DNA of 52,729 nucleotides from Chryseobacterium sp. (lineage in GTDB: Bacteria; Bacteroidota; Bacteroidia; Flavobacteriales; Weeksellaceae): the NCBI GenBank assembly GCA_003248755.1, contig QFQW01000021.1:1-52729 (forward strand), given 5' to 3'. Every line of letters begins with the position of its first letter. Positions within the stretch are counted from its first letter, which is position 1. Under the pieces are notes generated by a model. It was not told the DNA's origin and ran no database searches. It saw only the letters and a program-made list of their open reading frames with translations. Positions 1-8,422 of this stretch are shown piece after piece. The position numbers and the translations under genes were made by a program.

Positions 1-606
1 CATTTCCAAGCGATTCTTCCGTTAAGAGGTACAATCTTGAATGTTGAAAAATCGATGCTTCATAAAGTGTATGATAACGACGAGATTAAAAACATCTATA
101 CTGCACTTGGTGTTTCTGTAGGAACCGAAGAAGATTCTAAAGCGCTTAATCTTTCTAAATTGAGATATCATAAAGTTGTAATTATGACCGATGCTGATAT
201 TGATGGTTCTCACATTTCTACACTTATTCTTACATTCTTCTTTAGATATATGAAAGAATTGATAGAGCATGGTTATGTTTATATTGCTCAACCGCCTTTA
301 TATTTGTTGAAAAAAGGCAACAAAAAAGTTTATGCTTACAACGAGAAAGAGCGTGAACAATTCACTTTGGAAATGTCGCCGGACGGAAAAGGAGTAGAAG
401 TTCAGCGTTACAAAGGTCTGGGAGAGATGAATCCTGAACAACTTTGGGAAACGACTCTTAATCCAGAACACAGAATCTTGAAGCAGGTTGCAATTGATAA
501 CGCTGTAGAAGCAGATTCTACTTTCTCTATGCTGATGGGAGACGAGGTTCCACCAAGAAGAGAATTCATTGAGAAAAATGCAGTTTACGCAAGAATTGAT
601 GCTTAA
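1..606 (+). CDS. gyrB: DNA gyrase subunit B, C-terminal part (5' end outside window)
   Basis: The open frame runs in from the left edge, and 201 codons of the C-terminal part are visible. It contains the second half of the TOPRIM metal-binding site (TDADIDGSHI, from about visible codon 63) and the conserved tail beginning QRYKGLGEMNPEQLW. GyrB is the ATPase and TOPRIM subunit of gyrase, which introduces negative supercoils into DNA. ParE, the paralogue encoded at 50567-52468, carries the variant DADVDGMHI and a divergent tail, so the two can be told apart. An intrinsic terminator follows 28 bp after the stop codon. Confidence 0.96.
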   Translation, partial: HFQAILPLRGTILNVEKSMLHKVYDNDEIKNIYTALGVSVGTEEDSKALNLSKLRYHKVVIMTDADIDGSHISTLILTFFFRYMKELIEHGYVYIAQPPLYLLKKGNKKVYAYNEKEREQFTLEMSPDGKGVEVQRYKGLGEMNPEQLWETTLNPEHRILKQVAIDNAVEADSTFSMLMGDEVPPRREFIEKNAVYARIDA

Positions 607-634
607 TCGATTCGTAAAATCAATCAATAAAATT

Positions 635-663
635 AAACCTTCCTATTTTGGAAGGTTTTTTTT
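635..663 (+). terminator. Intrinsic terminator after gyrB
   Basis: The arms AAACCTTCC (635-643) and GGAAGGTTT (650-658) pair perfectly and are followed by a T run. A terminator with the same CCTTCC/GGAAGG stem sits at the other end of the next gene (2322-2347). Confidence 0.85.
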
Positions 664-686
664 ATATTGCGAAAAAAATTAATACG

Positions 687-2315
687 ATGAAAAAAACAAT
701 TTTACTCTGTTGTGCATTGTTTTCAAGCTTGGGTTTGATGAAAGCACAAGAATCCATTATTATAAAATTCAAAGAGAATCAATATAAATCCCAAAGCGGA
801 AAATATATTTCTGGAAATCAGGCTTTTGATAAATTAGTTAATGAGAATCATCATATGTTATCACAGGTTGGGAGATTTGATAAAACCCAGACTTTATTGG
901 TCACACTAGGCGAAAATGATGATTTGAATAATTATATTAATCAATACAAAAAATTGCCAAATGTAGAATTTGTGGAAGAGGATTTTGAATCAGAAGGTGG
1001 CGGAAAATTAAATGTCAAATCAGAAAGTTTATCTACTTTTCCCAATGATACTTATTTTAATAGACAATGGGGGTTGTACAATAATGGTACAATGACAGGA
1101 ATTGGGACTGTAAAAGCAGATGCGGATACAGATATGGAATTAGCTTGGGATATTGAAACTGGTGACCCAAATCTTACCGTAGCAGTGATTGATAGTGGTT
1201 TCAGAATGGCTCATCCCGAATTAGCCGGAAGAATCTGGAAAAATCCAAATGACCCGGTTGATGGAATAGATAATGACGGTAATGGTTTGATAGATGATTA
1301 TCAAGGTTGGGATTACGTTAATAATGACAATAATCCTACAGATGACCACGGACACGGAACAAATTGTTCCGGAATTGTTTTATCTGGAGCGAATAACGGC
1401 ATCGGCTATGCTGGTGTAAACTGGAATAGTAAGTTGATGGTTCTAAAAGCACTGAATGCAAATAATTCTGGAACATATTCTGCGATGACAAATTCTATTT
1501 ATTATGCTGTTGATAATGGAGCAAAGGTTATTAGTATGTCAATTGGTGGTTCATCTTTTTCTCAGGCTTTGAAAAATGCAGTAGATTACGCTTATAATCA
1601 TAATGTTGTTTTTGTAGCGTGTATGATGAATTATAATAATAATGTCGTTTATTATCCTGCCGCTTTTGAAAATGTAATCGCAGTAGGTTCTACAAACCCG
1701 GATGATTACAGAACATCTCCGTTTTTTTGGGATACGACTTCGGGAAGTAATTATGGAAATCACATTGACGTAGTTGCTCCAGGAAACTTTATTTATGGGC
1801 TTTCCAGTACCAGTGATACAAACTATAATTCATATTGGGGAGGAACGTCTCAGGCAACACCATTGGTTGCCGGATTAGCATCGTTGATATTGTCAAAAAA
1901 TAATTCTTTAACCGTGAATGAGGTTAGAGATATTATCAATACTTCTGCAGATGATTTGGTTGGAAACCCGAATGAGGATACGCCAGGTTTTGACATTTTT
2001 ATGGGATACGGACGGGTGAATGCTTTTAAAGCGATGCAAAAAGCTCAACAGACTTTGAATGTTTCTGATTTTAACAATATTAAAGACATTCAGATTATTA
2101 ATCCTGTAAAAGAAAGCCTGTCTTTATTATCCGATAAAGTTTTGGATAAAGCGACAATTTTTATTTATAGTTTTGATGGTAAAAAGATTTTGGATAAAAA
2201 TGTTGTTATTAATAAAGGGCACAATAATATTGTTTTACCAATAGGTAAAGGAAATTATATCCTTGAAATAAAAAATTATAATTACAGCAAAAGCTTCAAA
2301 ATAATCAAAAATTAA
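687..2315 (+). CDS. Secreted subtilisin-like serine protease (S8) with T9SS sorting domain
   Basis: The protein has 542 residues from the ATG at 687. An upstream in-frame ATG at 648 lies inside the gyrB terminator and would spoil the signal peptide, so it was rejected. A signal peptide (MKKTILLCC to MKAQ, residues 1-21) is followed by a propeptide-like stretch. The S8 catalytic domain has Asp169 in VIDSG, His223 in HGHGT and Ser388 in GGTSQATP, so the triad is complete. The last ~75 residues look like a type A T9SS C-terminal domain (NPVKESLSL near the start, KSFKIIKN at the end), which implies passage through the outer membrane by type IX secretion. The gene stands alone between two terminators. 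The substrate is unknown. Confidence 0.93.
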   Translation: MKKTILLCCALFSSLGLMKAQESIIIKFKENQYKSQSGKYISGNQAFDKLVNENHHMLSQVGRFDKTQTLLVTLGENDDLNNYINQYKKLPNVEFVEEDFESEGGGKLNVKSESLSTFPNDTYFNRQWGLYNNGTMTGIGTVKADADTDMELAWDIETGDPNLTVAVIDSGFRMAHPELAGRIWKNPNDPVDGIDNDGNGLIDDYQGWDYVNNDNNPTDDHGHGTNCSGIVLSGANNGIGYAGVNWNSKLMVLKALNANNSGTYSAMTNSIYYAVDNGAKVISMSIGGSSFSQALKNAVDYAYNHNVVFVACMMNYNNNVVYYPAAFENVIAVGSTNPDDYRTSPFFWDTTSGSNYGNHIDVVAPGNFIYGLSSTSDTNYNSYWGGTSQATPLVAGLASLILSKNNSLTVNEVRDIINTSADDLVGNPNEDTPGFDIFMGYGRVNAFKAMQKAQQTLNVSDFNNIKDIQIINPVKESLSLLSDKVLDKATIFIYSFDGKKILDKNVVINKGHNNIVLPIGKGNYILEIKNYNYSKSFKIIKN

Positions 2316-2321
2316 TATTAT

Positions 2322-2347
2322 CCTTCCATATTTTTGGAAGGTTTTTT
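2322..2347 (+). terminator. Intrinsic terminator after the S8 protease gene
   Basis: CCTTCC (2322-2327) pairs with GGAAGG (2336-2341) and a T run follows. The stem is the same as that of the terminator upstream of this gene. Confidence 0.85.
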
Positions 2348-2468
2348 GTTATTTTCAGAATTGCTTTGGGTGTAAAACTATGAAATCACCCTAATATGGT
2401 AACGCAAATACCAATGAAGATACAGACAGCAATTTAATATGATCCTTCAAAACAATAAATATCTGCAT

Positions 2469-3263
2469 ATGAAAAATCTATTTGTTATTTTATCTTTAGG
2501 CTTTTTAGTGGCTTCGTGTTCTAAGAAAGACAATAAAGAAACTTCAGAGATTTCAAAATCTGACAGCCTTGTTACAAAGAACGAATTCGTGATTGATTCA
2601 GTTAGGGTTCAGGATTCTTTGGTGATTAATAAAAATCTGACAGCGGAATTTAACAGACAATTGCTTGTTTTTCCGTCTATTCGGAACAAAGTAATTCTTG
2701 ACAGTATTTATAAAGAATTGAAATTTGACGGAACTTCTTACGACGCCAATTCTCTGAAAGCCGCTTTAACAAAACAAATGCAGAAAAGCTTTACAGATAC
2801 CAAAAAAAGTTCAGAAGAATGGTCTCCGGAATTCAAGCAGACTTGGGATGAATCTTCTGCAATGAAGGTGGTTTCACACAGAGATGATATCCTCACTTTG
2901 AAATATTTTGGAAGTGGGTATTCCGGAGGGGCTCACGGCTATTACTTTGAAAATTATAAAGCTTTTGATTTGAAAAATAATAAAGTGATTTCCCAAGCTG
3001 ACATTTTCAAAAATCCTGCTGATGCCAATTGGAACAAAATTCTTCAAAATCATTTCGATGAGCCTGAACAAAAAGAAATGCTCTTAGTCGATAAAATTGA
3101 ACTGAATAACAATTTCTATTTTGACCAAAATAAAATCACGTTTGTTTACAACCAATATGAGATTACTGCTTACGCTGCTGGTGTTGTTTACATTACTTTA
3201 AATTTCAAAGATATCAAAGACCAATTGAAACCTGAATTTGTCAGCCAATATAAAATCAAATAG
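2469..3263 (+). CDS. DUF3298/DUF4163-type lipoprotein (RsiV-like fold)
   Basis: The product has 264 residues. The chosen start (MKNLFVILSL) gives a clean lipoprotein signal with lipobox LVASC at about residue 18; the frame extends upstream to 2439 but that extension would block the signal. The C-terminal half carries the GGAHG motif followed by YKAFDLKN, typical of DUF3298, which is usually paired with a DUF4163/PdaC region as in RsiV-type proteins. Such proteins bind or sense peptidoglycan or lysozyme in other bacteria, but no function can be assigned here. Its stop codon abuts the ATG of the next gene, indicating co-transcription. Confidence 0.82.
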   Translation: MKNLFVILSLGFLVASCSKKDNKETSEISKSDSLVTKNEFVIDSVRVQDSLVINKNLTAEFNRQLLVFPSIRNKVILDSIYKELKFDGTSYDANSLKAALTKQMQKSFTDTKKSSEEWSPEFKQTWDESSAMKVVSHRDDILTLKYFGSGYSGGAHGYYFENYKAFDLKNNKVISQADIFKNPADANWNKILQNHFDEPEQKEMLLVDKIELNNNFYFDQNKITFVYNQYEITAYAAGVVYITLNFKDIKDQLKPEFVSQYKIK

Positions 3264-3710
3264 ATGAGCCAGAATCTGAAAAATCACAGAAAATATTACC
3301 CGCTTCATCATTTTATTTTCTATCCGGTAATGCTGATGTTGTTAGTGTTGTCGCTTTTTGAATTTTGGAATAATGCTATCGATAATAGGGATGTTAGTTT
3401 GATTTGGCTGGTGATTTCTGCGGTTATTATTTCGATAATCGTTTTGTCATTTATGCTTCGTCAGCATTATGCGTTAGGATTACAGGATAGAATTATTATT
3501 AATGAATTCAAGTTCCGGTATTTTGCTTTGACAGGAAATCGATTGGAAAGTTTACCTTATCAGTTTTCCGACTCTCAGATTTTTGCACTGAGATTTTCCG
3601 AAGACGAAGATTTGATTGAATTAATCAACAAAACCATCGAAAATGATTGGTCTTCTTCCAAAATCAAACAGAATATTAAAAACTGGAAAGCTGATAACAG
3701 AAGAATTTAA
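3264..3710 (+). CDS. Small DUF6526-like membrane protein
   Basis: The product has 148 residues. The N-terminus NHRKYYPLHHFIFYP resembles the DUF6526 family. Two hydrophobic helices follow (about residues 18-35 and 45-65), then a soluble helical tail ending in a Trp- and Arg-rich segment. The ATG starts directly after the stop of the upstream lipoprotein gene, so the two are probably one transcriptional unit. The molecular role is unknown. The family assignment is from recall of the conserved N-terminal motif. Confidence 0.75.
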   Translation: MSQNLKNHRKYYPLHHFIFYPVMLMLLVLSLFEFWNNAIDNRDVSLIWLVISAVIISIIVLSFMLRQHYALGLQDRIIINEFKFRYFALTGNRLESLPYQFSDSQIFALRFSEDEDLIELINKTIENDWSSSKIKQNIKNWKADNRRI

Positions 3711-3726
3711 GACTATAAAAAAAATC

Positions 3727-3801
3727 CTTCGAGTGCCTCAGTATGATATCTCGGATAATTATTAGAGAATTGTTTGCGTTGTCAGGCTGAGTCTCTCGAA
3801 G
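3727..3801. repeat. Imperfect intergenic palindrome, CTTCGAG...CTCAG type
   Basis: The left arm (3727-3746) and right arm (3782-3801) match as an inverted repeat at 16 of 20 positions, separated by 35 bp. The arms read CTTCGAGTGCCTCAG and the reverse complement CTTCGAGAGACTCAG. Related sequence lies at about 30003-30052. This looks like a REP-like dispersed element. Confidence 0.55.
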
Positions 3802-3837
3802 CCATTTCAAAATAAAATTAATGCATAAATAATAAAA

Positions 3838-3870
3838 AAATACTCTGAAATCCTTAGAGTATTTTTATTT
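3838..3870 (+). terminator. Intrinsic terminator
   Basis: AAATACTCT (3838-3846) pairs with AGAGTATTT (3856-3864), followed by a T-rich run. It ends the upstream DUF6526 unit and lies only about 10 bp before the next start codon. Confidence 0.75.
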
Positions 3871-3873
3871 TTG
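3866..3873 (+). promoter_or_regulatory. -7 promoter box TATTTTTG
   Basis: It matches the Bacteroidetes consensus TAnnTTTG exactly. The ATG at 3879 is 5 bp downstream, so the transcript would be leaderless or nearly so. The box overlaps the T run of the preceding terminator. Confidence 0.55.
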
Positions 3874-3878
3874 GCGGA

Positions 3879-4727
3879 ATGAAATCAGCATTTATCATCA
3901 ATCCTTTTTCTGCGAAGAAAAACTATCAACCTTTTGTGGACGAGCTTTCTAAAAAAGTCGATAATCCGCTTTATCTGGTTTCTCAATCTTTGGACGATAC
4001 GGATGAGTTTATCAGGAAAATTTGGAATGATGTAGATGTTTTTGTGGCAGTTGGTGGCGATGGAACTATTTCTGTTGTGGCACAAAAGCTTATCAATACA
4101 AATAAAATTCTCGCGGTTTTTCCTGCCGGCTCTGGAAATGGATTTTCCAACGAAACCAATTTTACTAAAAATATTTCCCGCCTGTTAGAAAAGATTGAAG
4201 CTAAACAATCCCGGGAAATCGATACCTTTATGGTTAACGAACATTTTTCGATTAATGTTTCGGGAACTGGTTTTGACGGAAAAGTCGTGAAGGAATTTGA
4301 AAAAACAAGCCGAGGTTTCAAAAATTATATCAAAGTTTCTATCAAAACTTTTTTCAATTATAAGCCGATAAAAATCAAATTCCTAGAAGAGAATTATAAG
4401 CAATACAACGGAAAGTATCTGATGCTGAATATCGCCAACACACGTCAGTTCGGGAACAACGCTTACATTGCACCGATGGCGAGTAAAAGTGATGGTTTGG
4501 TGGATTTGGTTTTGGTTAAGAAATTTCCGTTGACTTATTCCCCGTTTTTTGCTTTCAGGATGTTCACAAAACGTTTGAAAGATGATGATTATGTGACCTA
4601 TCTTCCGGTTTCAGAAATCGAATTCAAAGTGAATACGAAAACGTGGCACATCGATGGCGAATTCAAGAAAATCAAATCGCCGATTCATATTAAAGTTTTG
4701 CCAAAGAGTTTGAGGATTTTGGTTTAG
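3879..4727 (+). CDS. Diacylglycerol/lipid kinase family protein (YegS/DgkB-like)
   Basis: The product has 282 residues. The diacylglycerol-kinase catalytic domain shows the nucleotide-binding GGDGT at residues 59-63 and the PAGSGNGFSN loop at about 85. The YegS-type C-terminal beta domain ends in WHIDGEF and IKVLPKSLRILV. Enzymes of this family phosphorylate diacylglycerol, sphingoid bases or related lipids on the inner face of the membrane. The substrate cannot be read from the sequence. The promoter box sits immediately upstream of the ATG. Confidence 0.88.
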   Translation: MKSAFIINPFSAKKNYQPFVDELSKKVDNPLYLVSQSLDDTDEFIRKIWNDVDVFVAVGGDGTISVVAQKLINTNKILAVFPAGSGNGFSNETNFTKNISRLLEKIEAKQSREIDTFMVNEHFSINVSGTGFDGKVVKEFEKTSRGFKNYIKVSIKTFFNYKPIKIKFLEENYKQYNGKYLMLNIANTRQFGNNAYIAPMASKSDGLVDLVLVKKFPLTYSPFFAFRMFTKRLKDDDYVTYLPVSEIEFKVNTKTWHIDGEFKKIKSPIHIKVLPKSLRILV

Positions 4728-4731
4728 AAAA

Positions 4732-5286
4732 TTACAATTCCTTCTCAGCTTTTTTCAAAATTTTAATCAGGTCTTTCAATTCATCCTTACTGAATTCACT
4801 CACGGTATGGCTGTAATATTCTGTAGGGAAAATAAAATAATTGACCCAGTTTTTCTGATTTTCTTTATAAATTGCACCAATTTCAATATTATTTGCTAAA
4901 GTGAATTTATATTTTTTACTAGATTCTCCGATTTTCTCATTCTCTTTTTGTTCAAGAGTTTCTAAAGATTGAATCAATGTTGAAAGTTCATTTTTCTCAA
5001 CCGTTAAAGTCTTTTTTGAAATGCGGTCAAAAGTTTCATACTCCATCATAATTCCCATCGAAGTTTCTGTTGTGCTGTCAGCAACATCTTTCATTATGAT
5101 TTTTTGAATATTCAAATCTTTGAATTTCGATAGATTAAAAATTTCCTTTTCTAGAAGAGTGCTTTTTTTGGAATTTAATTTTAATCCTGATGTCGTAAGA
5201 GATGAAGTTTTAAAGATTGGTGGAGTGATTTGTGCATATGCGAAAATGCAAAATAATGTAGAGAAGAGATATAGACTTTTTTTCAT
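4732..5286 (-). CDS. Exported protein of unknown function
   Basis: The product has 184 residues. The signal peptide MKKSLYLFSTLFCIFAYAQ ends in a typical flavobacterial AQ cleavage site. The rest is Lys- and Glu-rich with no motif I recognise. The start is supported by the signal peptide beginning at the first methionine. It converges with the lipid kinase gene, with only 4 bp between the stop codons, and lies upstream of nothing obviously related. Function unknown. Confidence 0.75.
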   Translation of the reverse strand: MKKSLYLFSTLFCIFAYAQITPPIFKTSSLTTSGLKLNSKKSTLLEKEIFNLSKFKDLNIQKIIMKDVADSTTETSMGIMMEYETFDRISKKTLTVEKNELSTLIQSLETLEQKENEKIGESSKKYKFTLANNIEIGAIYKENQKNWVNYFIFPTEYYSHTVSEFSKDELKDLIKILKKAEKEL

Positions 5287-5375
5287 TTTTGTTTAATTAA
5301 TAATTTTAAAACTTATTTCGTGATAGAAATATTGTGTATAGCTTAGAGTTCTTATAAAGCCGAAGAATTTAATTT

Positions 5376-5948
5376 TTATTGATTCAATAAAATTTCAAGT
5401 TTTTTATAATCTCCATTTTGCCCAAAATTTTCATCATTGACTTTTGTTCCAATTATTCTATGTTGATGACAACTAAAACAGATTTTTGCAATTCCAATTA
5501 TTTTTCCTTTGTTCTTAAATCCTAGAATGTCTCTATAAATCGGGATGCAGGCATAAGTGCTACTTTCGTTAATTGTCTTTTCAATAAATATTTTGTCAAT
5601 TTCAGGAAATTTATTTTTCGGAATTTCTTTTTTACTATAACCGATTTTATCCATTGATTTTAAGAAATTGATTTCGTTTATGTTTTCTGGGAAATCACCA
5701 ATAATGATGTCATTTCTTAATTTATCGATTTTTGAATTATCTTTATTTTTATCTAATTCGATAATATTGTTCTCATCAAATTCGATGTGGTAGAAATCAA
5801 TTTGATCGTAGTTAAAATATTTTTTACCCAAAACAGGAATGAAAAGTTTTTCTTCTTTTTCTATTTTTGAACTCGCTTGAGATTCTGTTTTTTTTCCACA
5901 AGCGATTAAGATTACGAAAACTATAAGTAAATTAAAATTTGTTTTCAT
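5376..5948 (-). CDS. Lipoprotein of unknown function
   Basis: The product has 190 residues. The lipoprotein signal MKTNFNLLIVFVILIACGKK has its lipobox cysteine at residue 17. No catalytic motif is recognised. A CFSCH motif near the C-terminus could be a disulfide or metal site, but it is too short to assign as a heme site (CxxCH would require a cytochrome context). On the minus strand, TATATTCG about 35 bp upstream is one base off the -7 consensus. Function unknown. Confidence 0.72.
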   Translation of the reverse strand: MKTNFNLLIVFVILIACGKKTESQASSKIEKEEKLFIPVLGKKYFNYDQIDFYHIEFDENNIIELDKNKDNSKIDKLRNDIIIGDFPENINEINFLKSMDKIGYSKKEIPKNKFPEIDKIFIEKTINESSTYACIPIYRDILGFKNKGKIIGIAKICFSCHQHRIIGTKVNDENFGQNGDYKKLEILLNQ

Positions 5949-6039
5949 TCGATTTTTTGGACTTAGTTCTTAAGCGAATATACAAATCAATATTTATTTC
6001 CATTCTATTATTTATTACATAAAACCATTTTAATTTCCC

Positions 6040-6047
6040 TATTTTTG
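6040..6047 (+). promoter_or_regulatory. -7 promoter box TATTTTTG for the HD gene
   Basis: It is an exact TAnnTTTG match 22 bp before the GTG start at 6070. The predicted 5' leader is about 15 nt. Confidence 0.55.
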
Positions 6048-6069
6048 TATCAATCATCAATATTATAAG

Positions 6070-7284
6070 GTGCAGAATACACTCAAGATTATCAACGACC
6101 CAGTTCACGGTTTTATCAAAATTCCTCACGAGATTTTGTTCGATATCATAGAACATCCTTATTTCCAAAGACTCAGAAGGATTTCCCAAACCGGACTTCT
6201 TTCCCTTATTTTTCCAGGCGCAAAACATACGAGATTCCATCATGCTCTCGGTGCAATGAATCTAATGTTCAAAGCCTTGGAAACTTTAAAGCTAAAAGGT
6301 GTAAAAGTTTCTAAAGAAGAAGAAAAAGCGGCGATGCTGGCGATTCTGCTTCACGATATTGGTCACGGTCCGTTTTCGCATGCATTGGAAAATATGCTGA
6401 TGGACGATTGGCATCACGAGAAAATTTCGATTTTGCTGATGAATCGTTTGAACAAGGAATTCAAAGGGAAATTAGATTTGGCAATCGAAATGTTTCAAGG
6501 GAAATATCACAGACCGTTTTTCAATCAGTTGATTTCTTCACAATTGGACGTTGACAGAATGGATTATCTGAAACGTGACAGCTTTTACACAGGCGTTTCG
6601 GAAGGAAGCGTGAATGTAGAAAGAATCATCTCGATGATGAATGTGAGCGATGAAAAACTCGTTATTGACGCAAAAGGAATTTATTCGATAGAAAATTATC
6701 TGACCGCAAGAATGTTTATGTATTGGCAGGTTTATTACCACAAAACTGCGGCGCTTGGTGAGCATATTCTGGTTCAGATTCTTAACAGAGCCAAATATTT
6801 GGTTTCGCAAAATGTTGATTTGGAAGCACCTTCAAATTTGAAATATTTCTTAGTTAAAAATAAATTTGAGGAGGCAACGGAAGAAGATATCAGAAGATTC
6901 ACGATGTTGGATGATATGGATGTTTTTCAAGCAATAAAAGTCTGGACAGAGAATGATGATTTTATTTTGTCAAAACTTTGCCGAACGGTTATTTACAGAG
7001 AATTTCCGAAAAGTATCATATCGTCAAAACCATTTTCCGAAGAATTTTTGAAACAAAAGGTAGAAAAGGTCAACCAATACTTCAATATAGAAAACGGAGC
7101 AGAATTGGTCGGGCAGATTTCCCGTTCACTTTTGCCTTATGATACAGAGAAACAACCAATCTATCTGATGGATAAAACAGGACAGACCATAAAACTCGAA
7201 GAATCTGAAAATCAGATATTATTTGGATGTATGGAGAATGCGACGAAAAAATATATCATTTATTTTCCTCGAGAAATAGTATAG
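6070..7284 (+). CDS. HD-domain phosphohydrolase (SAMHD1/dGTPase-like)
   Basis: The product has 404 residues and begins at a GTG codon. The first residues (LKIINDPVHGFIKIP) are the conserved entry of the family. The HD metal site is made by the RFHHALG histidines (57-58), His95-Asp96 in LLHDIGHG, and a later Asp in SQLDVDRMDYLKRD. Proteins of this family hydrolyse dNTPs or other phosphate esters; the exact substrate is not determined. It lies directly upstream of lpxD in the same orientation, but the lpxD promoter box lies in the gap. Confidence 0.88.
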   Translation: MQNTLKIINDPVHGFIKIPHEILFDIIEHPYFQRLRRISQTGLLSLIFPGAKHTRFHHALGAMNLMFKALETLKLKGVKVSKEEEKAAMLAILLHDIGHGPFSHALENMLMDDWHHEKISILLMNRLNKEFKGKLDLAIEMFQGKYHRPFFNQLISSQLDVDRMDYLKRDSFYTGVSEGSVNVERIISMMNVSDEKLVIDAKGIYSIENYLTARMFMYWQVYYHKTAALGEHILVQILNRAKYLVSQNVDLEAPSNLKYFLVKNKFEEATEEDIRRFTMLDDMDVFQAIKVWTENDDFILSKLCRTVIYREFPKSIISSKPFSEEFLKQKVEKVNQYFNIENGAELVGQISRSLLPYDTEKQPIYLMDKTGQTIKLEESENQILFGCMENATKKYIIYFPREIV

Positions 7285-7343
7285 GTAAAGTAAAAGTAAC
7301 TTTGATTCGTTATAAAAAATTAAAAGATAATTAATAAAATATT

Positions 7344-7351
7344 TATCTTTG
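7344..7351 (+). promoter_or_regulatory. -7 promoter box TATCTTTG for the lpxD cluster
   Basis: It is an exact TAnnTTTG match ending 6 bp before the ATG at 7358. An in-frame TTG at 7349 is the end of this box, so it is not a start codon. Confidence 0.6.
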
Positions 7352-7357
7352 CAAACT

Positions 7358-8377
7358 ATGGAATTTAGCGCAGAACAAATTGCAGGATTAATAAACGGCA
7401 AAATCATTGGCGACGGAAAGACTGTTATTACGGGTGTCTCTCCGATAGAAAACGGGGAAAAGGGACATTTGTCTTTCGTGGGTCAAAGTCGTTTTTCCAA
7501 TCACATTGATACGACAGAATGTGCGGTTTTGATAGTCTCTGAAAATCTTATCGAGGAGAGAGAATATAAACCTGTAATTATTGTTGTGGAAGACGCTTAT
7601 CTTTCTTTTCAAGTCTTGATGAATCTTTATCAGGAGATGCAAGGCAGAAGAACAGGGATAGAAGCTGGTTCATTCTTCCACGAGACTGCGAAAGTAGGAG
7701 AGGATGTTTATATTGGTGCATTTACTTACGTTTCTGAGAAAGCAACTGTTGGTGACGGGACACAGATTTATCCGCACGTTTATATTGGAAAGGGCGTAAA
7801 AATTGGTAAAAACTGCAAAATTGACAGCGGCGCAAGAATATATGATTATTGTGTTGTCGGCGACAATTGTGTGATTCATTCCAATACTGTGATCGGAGGA
7901 GACGGGTTTGGTTTTCAACCGACTGCAGAAGGCTTCAAGAAGATTCCTCAGTTGGGAAATGTTATCATAGAAGACGATGTAGAGATTGGTTCCAACTGTA
8001 GTATCGACAGAGCAACAATTGGTTCAACTATTATTGGAAAAGGGACTAAGATTGATAATCTAATCCAAATTGCTCACAATGTGAAAATTGGTCAGAACAA
8101 TGTGATTGCTTCACAAGCAGGAATCGCAGGTTCTACCGTTATTGGAGATTGGAATCAGATTGGCGGACAAGTTGGAATTGTTGGTCATATCAAAATAGGA
8201 AATCAAGTTAAGATACAGGCTCAAAGTGGTGTTAATTCTTCTGCTAAAGACGGAGAAACGCTTTATGGTTCACCTGCAATCAACTATAGCGATTATAGAA
8301 GAAATTATGTGCATTTTCGTAATTTTACGGACATTGTCAAAAGGATAAACGATTTAGAAAATAAAAAATCAGAGTAA
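7358..8377 (+). CDS. lpxD: UDP-3-O-(3-hydroxyacyl)glucosamine N-acyltransferase LpxD
   Basis: The product has 339 residues, the usual length for LpxD. It performs the third step of lipid A synthesis, adding a second hydroxyacyl chain to UDP-acyl-glucosamine in the cytoplasm. An N-terminal uridine-binding domain (to about residue 100) is followed by a left-handed beta helix of hexapeptide repeats. The catalytic His240 lies in QIAHNVKIG. The C-terminal helical extension (RRNYVHFRNFTDIVKRI) is present. It heads the cluster lpxD, lpxC-fabZ, lpxA, efp, with short gaps that suggest an operon. A shorter paralogue is at 11426-12328. Confidence 0.95.
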   Translation: MEFSAEQIAGLINGKIIGDGKTVITGVSPIENGEKGHLSFVGQSRFSNHIDTTECAVLIVSENLIEEREYKPVIIVVEDAYLSFQVLMNLYQEMQGRRTGIEAGSFFHETAKVGEDVYIGAFTYVSEKATVGDGTQIYPHVYIGKGVKIGKNCKIDSGARIYDYCVVGDNCVIHSNTVIGGDGFGFQPTAEGFKKIPQLGNVIIEDDVEIGSNCSIDRATIGSTIIGKGTKIDNLIQIAHNVKIGQNNVIASQAGIAGSTVIGDWNQIGGQVGIVGHIKIGNQVKIQAQSGVNSSAKDGETLYGSPAINYSDYRRNYVHFRNFTDIVKRINDLENKKSE

Positions 8378-8422
8378 AGGTATCAGGCAAAGAAGTAATT
8401 CTTCCACCTCAAAACTAATACA

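Noticed and set aside
5376..5948. Heme-binding site suggested by CFSCH in the lipoprotein
   Set aside because: CxxCH is present, but no other cytochrome c feature (distal Met, size, maturation context) supports it.
5932..6243. Minus-strand frame over the HD gene start
   Set aside because: It overlaps the N-terminus of the HD gene and its promoter and has no recognisable content.
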